Source: Blastocatellia bacterium UBA7656
Lineage (GTDB): Bacteria > Acidobacteriota > Blastocatellia > UBA7656
Reading direction: 5' to 3'
DNA: 64,000 nucleotides
Assembly: GCA_002483445.1 (NCBI GenBank)
Contig: DLHY01000109.1
Span: 49,545 to 113,544 of the forward strand
The notes under the pieces were generated by a model that did no database searches, had not been told where the DNA came from, and saw nothing but the letters and a program-made list of their open reading frames with translations. The first letter of the stretch is position 1. Every line of letters starts with the position of its first letter. Positions 1 through 7,992 of the stretch are shown piece by piece. The position numbers and the translations under genes are program-made.

Positions 1-1
1 C

Positions 2-2485
2 AGATTGCTTTTCTCTTCGATAGGCGTGCCGCATTGTCACAAATGCTCCCGGCCCATCTCGCGGCAATCGATAGACCAGATCGTTCAGCAACTATCGACG
101 CTCACGGAAGGCGAGCGCGTGATGATACTCGCTCCCCTTGTGCGCGGGCGCAAAGGCGAATTCAAAAAAGAGATCGAAAAGCTCTCGCGCTCAGGCTTCA
201 CGCGGGCGCGAATCGACGGCGAGATTCGTCAACTCGATGAAGAAATACGTCTCGACAAACGGCGCAATCACACTATCGAAGTCGTCGTCGACCGACTGCT
301 CATCAAGCAGGGCGTTCAGAAACGACTCGATGAATCCGTCCATCTGGCTGCCAAGCTCACCGACGGGCTTGTGCTTGTATCGATCATCGATGGCGAGGAG
401 CGACTCTATTCGGAAAAGATGGCCTGCCCCGACTGCGGCATCTCGGTTCCTCAACTTGAGCCGCGCTCTTTTTCATTCAACAGCCTCTACGGCGCGTGTC
501 CTTCGTGTCACGGCCTCGGCACGCGAGATGAAATCGACCCTGCGCGCATAGTTCCCGATCCATCGCTTCCCATAGATCAGCAGGACACTTTCCCCGCAGA
601 CAGCGCGCTCAACAACTATCTGCGCGATGTGATGAAATCTCTCGCCGAGCAATCAGGCATCACGACCGACAGCCCCTTCGCATCTCTTACTCAAAAAGCG
701 CAGGACGCATTTTTTCACGGGTCGAAAGAACGGCTCATGCTCAGGTATGGAGCCTACGAGTACAAAGCTGAATGGAAGGGAGCCATCGCTTACCTGAAAG
801 ACCGCGCCCTTTCGTCGAAGAATGAAAGCGCGATTTCTGCATTCGAAGCTTTGATCTCGCAGGTCACCTGCCCTGAGTGCGCAGGACGCAGGCTTCAGGC
901 GGCATCGCTTGCAGTTCGAGTCGCGGGCAGCACTATTGCCGAATACACTGCCCTGCCGATCTCTGAGGCTGTGGGCGCATTCGAGCGGATCGAACTCGAC
1001 CGCCGCGAGGAAAAAATAGCCGGACTCATACTGCGCGAGATTCGCGACCGGCTGGGGTTTCTCGAAACTGTAGGCTTGGGTTACATCACGCTTGATCGCG
1101 CATCGTCGACGCTTTCAGGCGGCGAGGGCCAGCGCATCAGGCTCGCCACGCAAATAGGCTCGCAACTTCGCGGCGTGCTTTATGTGCTGGATGAACCTTC
1201 CATCGGCCTTCATCCGCGAGACAATCTCCAGTTGCTCGAAACGCTCGAACACCTGCGCGATCTGGGAAATACTGTGCTTGTCGTAGAGCATGACGAAGAG
1301 ACTATTCGACGCGCCGATCATGTCATCGATCTCGGCCCCGGCGCGGGCGCGCATGGCGGATACCTCGTCGCTCAAGGCACGCCCGGTCAGATAGCCGCTT
1401 CAAAGGAATCGCTCACGGGCCGTTACATCGCGGGTGAGCTAAAGATAGAAATCCCCGCGACGCGACGCGCGCCCAACGGCAAGGCGGTCACGGTGCGCGG
1501 CGCGAGAGCCAACAACCTGAAAAATATCGATGCCATTTTCCCGCTCGGCATGTTCATCGTCGTCACGGGCGTGTCGGGGTCGGGCAAATCGACTCTCGTC
1601 GAAGACATTCTCTATCGCAGCCTTGCGCGCAAGCTATATCGCAGCCTCGACGAGCCGGGCGAGCATCGCGCCGTAGAAGGGCTGGAACACGTCGATAAAG
1701 TCATCGAGATAGATCAATCGCCCATCGGTCGCACGCCGCGCTCTAATCCTGCAACGTACACGGGCGTGTTCACTCCGATCCGCGAGCTTTACGCGATGCT
1801 GCCTGAATCGCGCGAGCGCGGCTACAAGCCCGGGCGTTTTTCATTCAACGTCAAGGGAGGTCGCTGTGAAGCGTGTCAGGGCGACGGGATGAAGCGCATC
1901 GAGATGAATTTCCTGCCCGACGTGTATGTGCTGTGCGATGTATGCCGCGGCGCTCGCTATAATCGCGAAACTCTTGCCGTCCGTTACAAATCGAAATCCA
2001 TCGCCGAGCTTCTGGACACGACCGTTGAAGAATCTCTTGAGTTGTTGGAAAACATCCCGCAGATCAAAACGAAGGTTCAGACCTTGATCGATGTCGGGCT
2101 GGGTTATATCAAACTCGGGCAATCGGCGACTACGCTTTCAGGGGGCGAGGCGCAGCGGATCAAACTGGCGAAAGAATTATCGAAGCGCGCGACGGGGCGC
2201 ACCCTCTACATTCTCGACGAGCCTACGACGGGCCTGCACTTCGAGGACGTGCGCAAGCTTCTTGACGTGCTGCATCAACTCGTATCGCTTGGAAACACAG
2301 TGATCGTAGTCGAGCATAATCTCGACGTGATAAAGAGCGCGGACTGGATAATCGATCTCGGCCCTGAAGGTGGCGAAGACGGAGGAAGGGTCGTAGCTGA
2401 AGGCACGCCTGAAGAAGTGGCGCGATGCCGTCGGTCTTACACGGGTCAGGCTCTCCGCCCGCTCGTCAACGGACATCGCAAATAG
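2..2485 (+). CDS. uvrA: UvrA excinuclease ABC subunit A (5' truncated by window edge)
   Basis: ATPase that scans DNA with UvrB and loads it at lesions in nucleotide excision repair. The frame is open from the first base, so the true start and about 120 N-terminal residues, including the first Walker A, lie outside the window. Visible: CxxC pairs of the first zinc module (CPDCG, CPSCHG), the first signature LSGGEGQRIRLA with Walker B VLDEPSIGLH, the second Walker A GVSGSGKSTL, the C-terminal zinc module (CEACQGDG, CDVCRG), the second signature LSGGEAQRIKLA and Walker B ILDEPTTGLH. About 827 residues remain of a usual 940 or so. The C-terminus is complete. Identification is secure; only the start is unknown. 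Confidence 0.97.
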   Translation, partial: RLLFSSIGVPHCHKCSRPISRQSIDQIVQQLSTLTEGERVMILAPLVRGRKGEFKKEIEKLSRSGFTRARIDGEIRQLDEEIRLDKRRNHTIEVVVDRLLIKQGVQKRLDESVHLAAKLTDGLVLVSIIDGEERLYSEKMACPDCGISVPQLEPRSFSFNSLYGACPSCHGLGTRDEIDPARIVPDPSLPIDQQDTFPADSALNNYLRDVMKSLAEQSGITTDSPFASLTQKAQDAFFHGSKERLMLRYGAYEYKAEWKGAIAYLKDRALSSKNESAISAFEALISQVTCPECAGRRLQAASLAVRVAGSTIAEYTALPISEAVGAFERIELDRREEKIAGLILREIRDRLGFLETVGLGYITLDRASSTLSGGEGQRIRLATQIGSQLRGVLYVLDEPSIGLHPRDNLQLLETLEHLRDLGNTVLVVEHDEETIRRADHVIDLGPGAGAHGGYLVAQGTPGQIAASKESLTGRYIAGELKIEIPATRRAPNGKAVTVRGARANNLKNIDAIFPLGMFIVVTGVSGSGKSTLVEDILYRSLARKLYRSLDEPGEHRAVEGLEHVDKVIEIDQSPIGRTPRSNPATYTGVFTPIRELYAMLPESRERGYKPGRFSFNVKGGRCEACQGDGMKRIEMNFLPDVYVLCDVCRGARYNRETLAVRYKSKSIAELLDTTVEESLELLENIPQIKTKVQTLIDVGLGYIKLGQSATTLSGGEAQRIKLAKELSKRATGRTLYILDEPTTGLHFEDVRKLLDVLHQLVSLGNTVIVVEHNLDVIKSADWIIDLGPEGGEDGGRVVAEGTPEEVARCRRSYTGQALRPLVNGHRK

Positions 2486-2498
2486 AGCGAATGCTGAT

Positions 2499-2516
2499 AT
2501 AATCGAATTCGATTAT
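2499..2516. promoter_or_regulatory. 18-bp perfect palindrome over -10 and start of the DUF433 gene
   Basis: ATAATCGAATTCGATTAT reads the same on both strands. Its left end lies inside a TATAAT (2498-2503) and its right end includes the first two bases of the ATG at 2515. A repressor bound here would block both the -10 element and the start codon, as expected for an autoregulated antitoxin-type gene. No good -35 is visible. The operator role is inferred. Confidence 0.5.
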
Positions 2517-2748
2517 GCAAACCTTTGATCGAATAACCGTCAATCCAGCGCGCATGAACGGCCAGCCCTGCATTCGCGATCTGCGGCTAACGGTCAAACG
2601 AGTGGTCGAGGCCGTATCGATTTACCCCGACCGGCAGGAATTGAAGCGCGAATATCCGGAGCTTGAAGATGAAGACATCAGACAGGCTCTCGCTTACGCG
2701 GCTGCCGTGCTGGAAGATAAAGCGATTGAATTGCCCGCTGTTCTGTGA
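2515..2748 (+). CDS. DUF433 family protein (orphan antitoxin-like)
   Basis: 77-residue protein of the DUF433 family, a small winged-helix-like family usually paired with DUF5615 PIN-like toxins. Visible hallmarks are ITVNPARMNGQPCIRDLRLTV (the usual G-x-P-x-I-x-x-x-R-x-T-V core) and the C-terminal helix YPELEDEDIRQALAYAA. No PIN-like partner follows; the next gene is a convergent DUF1963 gene. The ATG sits at the end of an 18-bp palindrome and no Shine-Dalgarno is obvious, so the transcript may be nearly leaderless. Function as an antitoxin is inferred from the family; it could be an orphan regulator. A second DUF433 gene, with a partner, lies about 3 kb downstream. Confidence 0.85.
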   Translation: MQTFDRITVNPARMNGQPCIRDLRLTVKRVVEAVSIYPDRQELKREYPELEDEDIRQALAYAAAVLEDKAIELPAVL

Positions 2749-2794
2749 GATTTTGGCTGCTCACTGCACACCTGTACACAACCCGCGATAACCT

Positions 2795-3508
2795 TCAACT
2801 ACAGGCCCAGCCGAAGGCGAGTTGATCTTTGTGAGTTCTGCATTGAGTGATGTGGCCGCAGCCCACATCACCGAACATATAAGGAAGATTGTCTTCCGAA
2901 TCGATTTGAAAAACGAGCCTCATCCTCTCGCCGCAAGTCGGGCAGTCAGGATACTCGACACCCTGAACCCAATGCGGCCAGCCGCCAAGCTTGTCGCCCG
3001 CTCGCGGAAACTCCTGCTCGCTCCACTCGTCGCTTTCTTCTTCGGTCAACTCAACGCCCTGCTCTTCGATCTCCTCATAATTCGGATAATCGTCGACTTC
3101 CTTCCACCCCGTGATGAGCTTAGGAGGGAAGCGACCTTCTATTTCAGGAATCTCGATCCTGCCCGCGTTGCCCGTGAGTTGAATGATTCTCAAAAGCGCG
3201 CTTTTAGCAAACGGGAAGTAAGCCTCGCATTGATCTTCGCACAACGGGTTGGCACTGGTGCAATAAAACATTTGAAGAATGCCTTTCCCAAATTCTCCAC
3301 GCGCAGGATCGGGCAGTTTATCAAGGTTGAGTTGAAGAAAAAGCTGCATCGGCTTGCCGCAGTTCGGGCAAGCAGGCCACGTCTGTCCCTCTGCAAGAAA
3401 AGGCGTGCCTGAAAACTTTGACGCAGCCGGTTCTCCGTCGCCCTCTTCCACTATCGGAATCCATGCCTTTCGCGCGAGCGGCTGAATGTTTGAAGGAATA
3501 TCTTTCAT
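2795..3508 (-). CDS. DUF1963 (YwqG-like) protein
   Basis: About 237 residues. The start at 3508 (MKDIPSNIQP) is preferred over longer forms because AGGAGAA lies just upstream on the minus strand; the longer frame would run through a palindromic repeat. Visible: AWIPIVEEGDGEPAASKFSG, GQTWPACPNCGKPMQLFLQLNL and, near the C-terminus, YPDCPTCGERMRLVFQIDSEDNLPYMFGDVGCGHI, a layout typical of DUF1963 proteins, which often carry CxxC pairs. Family function is unknown; a cytosolic stress or structural role is only a guess. It is convergent with the DUF433 gene and divergent from gmhA. Confidence 0.85.
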   Translation of the reverse strand: MKDIPSNIQPLARKAWIPIVEEGDGEPAASKFSGTPFLAEGQTWPACPNCGKPMQLFLQLNLDKLPDPARGEFGKGILQMFYCTSANPLCEDQCEAYFPFAKSALLRIIQLTGNAGRIEIPEIEGRFPPKLITGWKEVDDYPNYEEIEEQGVELTEEESDEWSEQEFPRAGDKLGGWPHWVQGVEYPDCPTCGERMRLVFQIDSEDNLPYMFGDVGCGHITQCRTHKDQLAFGWACS

Positions 3509-3528
3509 GTCTATTCTCCTCTTCCGAG

Positions 3529-3555
3529 GTAGCGCAAGCTGGCAGCTTGCGCTAC
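3529..3555. repeat. REP-like palindrome with 12-bp arms
   Basis: GTAGCGCAAGCT, centre GGC, AGCTTGCGCTAC: perfect arms around a CTGGCAG core. It lies 20 bp upstream of the DUF1963 start, in the gap divergent with gmhA. The same core with different arms recurs at 40558, 40609, 55676 and 55730. Confidence 0.85.
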
Positions 3556-3615
3556 AGGGTTGCTGAAATTTCGCAGCGTTCGAGTTTATCGCCGCGCCCG
3601 GCGATAAGCAAAGCG

Positions 3616-3645
3616 TTGCCTGTGTCTGCAATGCGCAGATATACT
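3616..3645 (+). promoter_or_regulatory. Candidate sigma-70 promoter for gmhA
   Basis: TTGCCT (3616-3621), 18-nt spacer, TATACT (3640-3645), 11 nt before the gmhA ATG. Match to the consensus is fair; the very short leader leaves no Shine-Dalgarno. Confidence 0.45.
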
Positions 3646-3656
3646 AACCCGCGACG

Positions 3657-4238
3657 ATGAAAGAACGCATTCAACAGATCGCAAAAGACAGTCTGGAAAC
3701 AAAGAAAAAGTTTTTCGACTCTCACTCGGACGAAGTAGCCCGCGCGGCAGAGTTGATTCTCGATTCTATTCGCAAGGGCGGAAAAGTTCTCCTCTTCGGC
3801 AACGGAGGCTCGGCGGCTGATGCTCAACATATCGCAGCAGAACTGGTCAATCGCCTCAACTATGACCGCCCGCCTATCGCGGCCATCGCGCTCACGACTG
3901 ATAGCTCGATTCTGACTTCCGTCGGAAACGATTCGTCATTCGAAGAACTCTTTGAAAGGCAGTTGCGCGCTCTGGGGCGGGCGGGCGATGTGGCCATAGC
4001 GATTTCGACGAGCGGCAACTCGCCAAACGCGCTTGCGGCAGTTCGGGCCGCGCGTGAGATGGGAATAAAAACCGTCGCGCTCACGGGCCGTGACGGCGGA
4101 AAGATCGCACCCCTGGTCGATGTCGCGTTGACGGTCGAGGCCGCTTCGACGCAGCGCATTCAGGAGACGCACATAACCATAGGCCATATACTGTGCGAAC
4201 TGATCGAAGAAGAACTTTATCCCAAAAACGGAAAATGA
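3657..4238 (+). CDS. gmhA: Phosphoheptose isomerase (sedoheptulose 7-phosphate isomerase)
   Basis: 193-residue SIS-domain enzyme that converts sedoheptulose 7-phosphate to D-glycero-D-manno-heptose 7-phosphate, the first step of ADP-heptose synthesis for lipopolysaccharide. Visible: LLFGNGGSAADAQHIAAELVNR, ALTTDSSILTSVGND, the phosphate-binding STSGNSPN, ALTGRDGG, and the C-terminal helix with QRIQETHITIGHILCE typical of GmhA rather than general SIS proteins. Length is normal. The stop (4236-4238) is one base from the next ATG, so it is probably cotranscribed with the deoxyhypusine-synthase-like gene. A heptosyltransferase-family gene lies at 29.5 kb, consistent with a heptose-containing envelope. 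Confidence 0.95.
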   Translation: MKERIQQIAKDSLETKKKFFDSHSDEVARAAELILDSIRKGGKVLLFGNGGSAADAQHIAAELVNRLNYDRPPIAAIALTTDSSILTSVGNDSSFEELFERQLRALGRAGDVAIAISTSGNSPNALAAVRAAREMGIKTVALTGRDGGKIAPLVDVALTVEAASTQRIQETHITIGHILCELIEEELYPKNGK

Positions 4239-4239
4239 A

Positions 4240-5187
4240 ATGTCGCGTTACCGTTTCTCTCCTCTCGATATTTCGGGCCTTGCAACCTATCCGCTGGCCT
4301 CGCGAGAAAGCAAAGTGACGGCGGATGATTTCGCGCGCCCCGCGGCAAAGGATTCATCGCTCAAAGAGTTTCTCGACTCGCTGCCCGATATACTTGCCGC
4401 CCGCGACCTGCGCGCGCTCGCCGCGTTGATTCGCGAAGCGCGCAGGTTGAATCGAGCGATCATCATTGGATTGGGCGGACACGTTATTAAAACCGGCTTG
4501 AGTCCCGTGCTGATCGATCTTATGAAAAGAGGATTTGTGACTGCGTTTGCGATGAACGGCTCGGCGATGATTCACGATTTCGAAATCGCGATGGTCGGCG
4601 CGACCTCTGAAGATGTTGACGCAACTTTAGGATCAGGCAGCTTCGGAATGGCTGAAGAGACGGGCCGCATAATCAACGAAGCCATCAATGCGGGCGCAAG
4701 CGAGCAACTAGGAATGGGCGAATCAATCGGGCGGCGTCTTTTTGAAATGCAGACGGCGCACAAAGAAAAATCGATTCTCCATTCAGCTTATGAAGCGCAG
4801 GTGCCTGTGACGGTTCACGTCGCGATAGGAACCGACATCATTCACATTCATCGATGTGCGGATGGCGCGGCTACGGGACAGACCTCGCTTCAGGATTTCC
4901 GACTGCTTTGTTCTATCGTGAGCGAACTCGACAGGGGCGGAGTTTATCTCAATCTCGGCTCTGCGGTGTTGCTGCCGGAAGTTTTTTTGAAGACGGTGAC
5001 GGTAGTGAGAAATCTCGGCCACGCGCTTGCGGATTTCGCGACGGCGAATTTCGATTTCATCCAGCACTATCGCCCCGTGACGAACGTCGTTCGTCGGCCT
5101 GTTGCGGGAAGCGGGCGGGGATTTTCCATCACCGGCCATCACGAAATCATGATCCCGATGCTTGCGGCTTTGATTCTCAGCGAATAA
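4240..5187 (+). CDS. Deoxyhypusine-synthase-like protein of unknown role
   Basis: 315 residues, one base after gmhA. Motifs such as AIIIGLGGHVIKTGLSPVL, a possible dinucleotide-binding segment, FAMNGSAMIHDFEIAMVG, the central HVAIGTDIIHIH and C-terminal RGFSITGHHEIMIP resemble the layout of the deoxyhypusine synthase fold. Bacteria lack the eIF5A substrate, so the true reaction is unknown; related bacterial enzymes are homospermidine-synthase-like or uncharacterised. Coupling with gmhA suggests a sugar or envelope link, which is inference. Its last 46 codons are repeated, at about 90% identity by eye, at 5938-6078 beyond an inserted gene pair. Confidence 0.6.
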   Translation: MSRYRFSPLDISGLATYPLASRESKVTADDFARPAAKDSSLKEFLDSLPDILAARDLRALAALIREARRLNRAIIIGLGGHVIKTGLSPVLIDLMKRGFVTAFAMNGSAMIHDFEIAMVGATSEDVDATLGSGSFGMAEETGRIINEAINAGASEQLGMGESIGRRLFEMQTAHKEKSILHSAYEAQVPVTVHVAIGTDIIHIHRCADGAATGQTSLQDFRLLCSIVSELDRGGVYLNLGSAVLLPEVFLKTVTVVRNLGHALADFATANFDFIQHYRPVTNVVRRPVAGSGRGFSITGHHEIMIPMLAALILSE

Positions 5188-5201
5188 AAATGACGTAAAC
5201 G

Positions 5202-5615
5202 CTAATCTGAGATGGGCCAGTTGACGATGTTTATTTGATTCTCGCGAACACCGTAGTACTTTATTCGACGATGATCGGCCAGAATGACTTTGCCCATGCG
5301 CGCGTTTCTGGTTTTGAATTCAGCCAATCTGAACAGAAGGCGAAGCCAATGGGGGAGTTCATTGACGGATTCGACAGTGAGCTTCAAGCACACGATACAA
5401 TAAGCCGGGTTCGCCGGGACTCGACGCCAGAAGTCTATATGATTGATGGTGATGAATGTTGGCTGTTTGACTCTTTGCAGCAATGAGGGAACAGCTTCAT
5501 CTTTGATGACAGTTCCCGGACGCAGATCGTTTATGAAAATCACTGTTCCACGATACCAGCGCGAGATAGCTTCTTTCAGTTCCAGTCCTTTCAAATGTTC
5601 GTCAAGGACTATCAT
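5202..5615 (-). CDS. DUF5615 PIN-like toxin candidate
   Basis: 137 residues, beginning MIVLDEHLKG, the acidic strand typical of DUF5615 (a PIN-like nuclease family), with FITINHIDFW at the position of the family's second acidic strand. C-terminal half contains LPHWLRLLFRLAEFKTRNARMGKVILA. It overlaps the upstream DUF433 gene by four bases (ATGA), the classic coupling of such toxin-antitoxin-like pairs. Ribonuclease activity is inferred from the fold only. The pair sits between two copies of the 3' end of the preceding gene. Confidence 0.75.
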   Translation of the reverse strand: MIVLDEHLKGLELKEAISRWYRGTVIFINDLRPGTVIKDEAVPSLLQRVKQPTFITINHIDFWRRVPANPAYCIVCLKLTVESVNELPHWLRLLFRLAEFKTRNARMGKVILADHRRIKYYGVRENQINIVNWPISD

Positions 5616-5902
5616 GCATGTTTGGCCAGCTTTTCTCCGTCGCGATCAAACAGGCGCGCAGCAAGTTCAAGAGCCTCCTGAACGGCTTCGACCGGAATTT
5701 CATATCCGCGCGCTACCTGTTTGATGGAGCGACCGGATGCAAGCAGATTCAATGCGTGTCGAACATCGATGCGAGTGTATTTGAATGTGGGCCGCCCTCC
5801 GCAGATTCCCGGCGCGGAAACTATGTGCTGACCAATCGGATAATATTCGTAAGGCTCTCCGCCGATGATTTCTCGCGATAGTTTTCTCGATGCGTTTCTC
5901 AC
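5612..5902 (-). CDS. DUF433 antitoxin-like partner of the DUF5615 gene
   Basis: DUF433 protein of about 96 residues, with CGGRPTFKYTRIDV (family core) and a C-terminal helix-turn-helix-like SGRSIKQVARGYEIPVEAVQEAL. Translation is probably coupled to the DUF5615 gene through the ATGA overlap. The start is uncertain: GTG at 5902 (MRNASRKL) is chosen because a GAGG lies upstream, but GTG at 5911 or TTG at 5932 are possible. The leader runs into the duplicated 3' fragment of the deoxyhypusine-synthase-like gene, so its promoter probably came with, or was captured from, that fragment. Confidence 0.75.
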   Translation of the reverse strand: MRNASRKLSREIIGGEPYEYYPIGQHIVSAPGICGGRPTFKYTRIDVRHALNLLASGRSIKQVARGYEIPVEAVQEALELAARLFDRDGEKLAKHA

Positions 5903-5937
5903 TGCCTTCACACCTCGCAGCCATCTTATCAACCGGC

Positions 5938-6078
5938 TTCGATTTCATCCAGCACTATCGCCCCGTGACGAACGTAGTGCGGCGGCCAGTTGAGGGAAGC
6001 GGTCGCGGATTTTCCATAACGGGCCATCACGAAATCATGATCCCGATGCTTGTGGCTTTGATTCTCGCCGAAGATTGA
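5938..6078 (+). pseudogene. Duplicated 3' end of the deoxyhypusine-synthase-like gene
   Basis: 141 bp that repeat the last 138 bp of the gene ending at 5187, starting at TTCGATTTCATCC and ending at a stop. The first 38 or so bases are identical, the rest has about 14 scattered changes, many at third codon positions. The translation still reads RGFSITGHHEIMIP. No start codon or upstream part is present, so it is a remnant. It marks the far edge of the inserted DUF5615/DUF433 pair. Confidence 0.9.
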
Positions 6079-6109
6079 AAAGGGATAAATCAGTCTGAAT
6101 CGATAGCAG

Positions 6110-6159
6110 TGACGCCCGGATGAGGCTTTGGGAATTCGAAGGACGCCATCCGGGCGTCA
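6110..6159. terminator. Strong hairpin between convergent units
   Basis: TGACGCCCGGATG (6110-6122) pairs perfectly with CATCCGGGCGTCA (6147-6159) across a 24-nt loop; ATTAG follows. It lies between the 3' remnant and the stop of the convergent small secreted gene, so a bidirectional terminator is the simplest reading, though there is no long T tract. Confidence 0.55.
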
Positions 6160-6175
6160 TTAGTCGTATCATCGA

Positions 6176-6385
6176 CTACTTGCGTCCTCCAATGCAGGCT
6201 AGATACTCGAAGAGGCATTCCTGGGGATCACGCCCGCTCGTCAGGCAGGAATGATATTCGTCAAGGCAGAAGTCTGTCGCCTTGGAATCCTGAGCTTTTG
6301 CGGCTGGAGAGAGTATGCCCGGCAGAGTGAGCAGCATAAATGCTCCCGCCAGAAAGATCATGCGTAGAAACATCTTTCTTTTCAT
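6176..6385 (-). CDS. Small secreted cysteine-containing protein, unknown
   Basis: 69 residues from the ATG at 6385, chosen because GGAGG lies 7 nt upstream; earlier in-frame starts lack this. The N-terminus is a clear signal peptide (MKRKMFLRMIFLAGAF, hydrophobic run, cleavage near AKAQ). The mature part is about 45 residues with four cysteines in a paired pattern, DFCLDEYHSCL and ECLFEYLACIG, which could form two disulfides in the periplasm. Not recognised as a named family. It follows the chemotaxis operon on the same strand after a gap of 136 bp. Confidence 0.7.
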   Translation of the reverse strand: MKRKMFLRMIFLAGAFMLLTLPGILSPAAKAQDSKATDFCLDEYHSCLTSGRDPQECLFEYLACIGGRK

Positions 6386-6521
6386 TTTATCCTCCATAAG
6401 GATATAGCTACTGGCCTGCATCCAACAAAACAGGCCATCAAAAACTCGCAGGGGCAGAGGAAAGTATTCGTCTTTCAGCCACGACCCGAAAGCGTCGGCA
6501 ACCTCGATTGCTCGTCGTCGG

Positions 6522-7427
6522 CTAGAGGGGTCTTTGATTCTCTTTGCCGGCTATGCGATACACGTTAGGGAAAATGCTCCGGATACTCGCTTTCGCGGGG
6601 CTGAGGTTTTCTGCCTGCCCCACGAAAAAGTACCCCGAAGAGGAGAGGTGACCGAGCAACCGGGCGATCACTCTCGACCTGGAAGCTTCATCGAAATATA
6701 TGAGCACGTTTCGGCATAAGATCATATCGAACCGTCCCGGCACGCTGTATGTCTCGTCGTTGAGATTTACACGTAGCCAGCGAATCACGTCGCGCAGATC
6801 GCGCGAGGCCATCATCTTTCCCTCCTGGCTGCGCCTGCCGCGGAGCATGAATGTCTTCAGATACTCCGGCGGAATCTCGTCGGCTTTTTCAATGCCCCAG
6901 GTAGCCGCTCGCGCCTCATCGAGCGCGCGAGTCGAGATGTCTGTCGCCAGCACCTCGATCTCCCATCCCGCTGATGGCTGAAGATGATGCAACAATGTCA
7001 TGGCTATCGAATAAGGCTCTTCCCCCGTCGAGCAGGCGGCGCTCCATACCCTGACGCGGCGCGGCCTGCGCCCGACTTCCGACTGAGACACCCATTCGGG
7101 GATGATATGCCGTTTGATGAAGTCGAACTGTTGAGGCTCGCGAAAAAAACGAGTCTCGTTCGTGCAGATACTATCGATGAGGCGGATTCGCTCTTCCTCA
7201 TCATTTGGGGCGACCACGCGCCGGTAATAAGCTCCGAAAGATTCGAGTCGCAACTCCCTGAGTCGCCGCGCAAGCCGCGCCACCAGCAAAGTCTTCTTCG
7301 CATCGGACAGGTATATTCCGGTCTCGCGATGAATCAACGCCTGGAACAGGCGGAATTCCTGGTCTGTGATGGCAGGCACAGCGCTCGGACGGGGATAAAA
7401 GAATGAATTCAATGCGAAGTCGCTCAT
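6522..7427 (-). CDS. cheR: CheR chemoreceptor methyltransferase
   Basis: 301 residues. SAM-dependent methyltransferase that methylates glutamates on chemoreceptors during adaptation. Visible: N-terminal all-helical CheR_N with FRLFQALIHRETGIYLSDAK, the CTNETRFFREPQQF segment, SAM-binding WSAACSTGEEPYSIAM, ATDISTRALDEAR and CRNVLIYFD near the C-terminus. Length is normal. It is the last gene of the chemotaxis operon, 23 bp after cheW. No CheB methylesterase is present in the window. Confidence 0.96.
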   Translation of the reverse strand: MSDFALNSFFYPRPSAVPAITDQEFRLFQALIHRETGIYLSDAKKTLLVARLARRLRELRLESFGAYYRRVVAPNDEEERIRLIDSICTNETRFFREPQQFDFIKRHIIPEWVSQSEVGRRPRRVRVWSAACSTGEEPYSIAMTLLHHLQPSAGWEIEVLATDISTRALDEARAATWGIEKADEIPPEYLKTFMLRGRRSQEGKMMASRDLRDVIRWLRVNLNDETYSVPGRFDMILCRNVLIYFDEASRSRVIARLLGHLSSSGYFFVGQAENLSPAKASIRSIFPNVYRIAGKENQRPL

Positions 7428-7450
7428 GTTTTACAGTATTCCTTTGCCGG

Positions 7451-7978
7451 TCAGTAAGCAGGCATCGCAGGAGTAGAGAGACTGGCTTCCTCAGTTTGAA
7501 GCGAGCAGACAGTCAGCAGTTCATCAATGGACAGCACTCGATCAACGTCGAGTATCAACACAAACCTGTTGTCGAGCTTGCCCATCCCCAGCAGGTAATC
7601 CACGCGTATTCGCGTTCCGAAGGCCGGGGGCGGCTCTATCTCCCGGTCTGCTATCTCGATCACCTGACTGACGGCGTCGACGATGATTCCCATCATAGTA
7701 GGCTCTCCCTCCAGGTCTACCTCGACCAACACTATGCACGCCCAGCGGGTCAGGGCAGTCTCGGCGAGACTGAACTTCACCGCTAGGTCTACGACCGGCA
7801 CGACGATGCCTCTGAGGTTCATCAGCCCTCGCATACAGGGAGGCATAGTGGGAAGTCTGGTTATGTGGCCGCACTCTACGACCTCTTTCACCCGAGGTAT
7901 AGGAATCGCGTATTCCTCGCCTGCCATATAAAAGCCGAGATATACGGTCTGATCGACAGGTTCATTGATCTCCTCCAT
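7451..7978 (-). CDS. cheW: CheW coupling protein
   Basis: 175 residues. Scaffold linking chemoreceptors to the CheA kinase. One CheW domain fills the protein: YLGFYMAGEEYAIPIPRVKEVVE, LPTMPPCMRGLMNLRGIVVPVVDL, GIIVDAVSQVIEI, and LLGMGKLDNRFVLILDVDRVL. A short C-terminal tail follows. GAGGAG lies 6-8 nt before the ATG. It sits 14 bp downstream of the MCP gene, so receptor and coupler are made from the same transcript. Confidence 0.95.
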   Translation of the reverse strand: MEEINEPVDQTVYLGFYMAGEEYAIPIPRVKEVVECGHITRLPTMPPCMRGLMNLRGIVVPVVDLAVKFSLAETALTRWACIVLVEVDLEGEPTMMGIIVDAVSQVIEIADREIEPPPAFGTRIRVDYLLGMGKLDNRFVLILDVDRVLSIDELLTVCSLQTEEASLSTPAMPAY

Positions 7979-7992
7979 GTCCCGCTCCTCTA

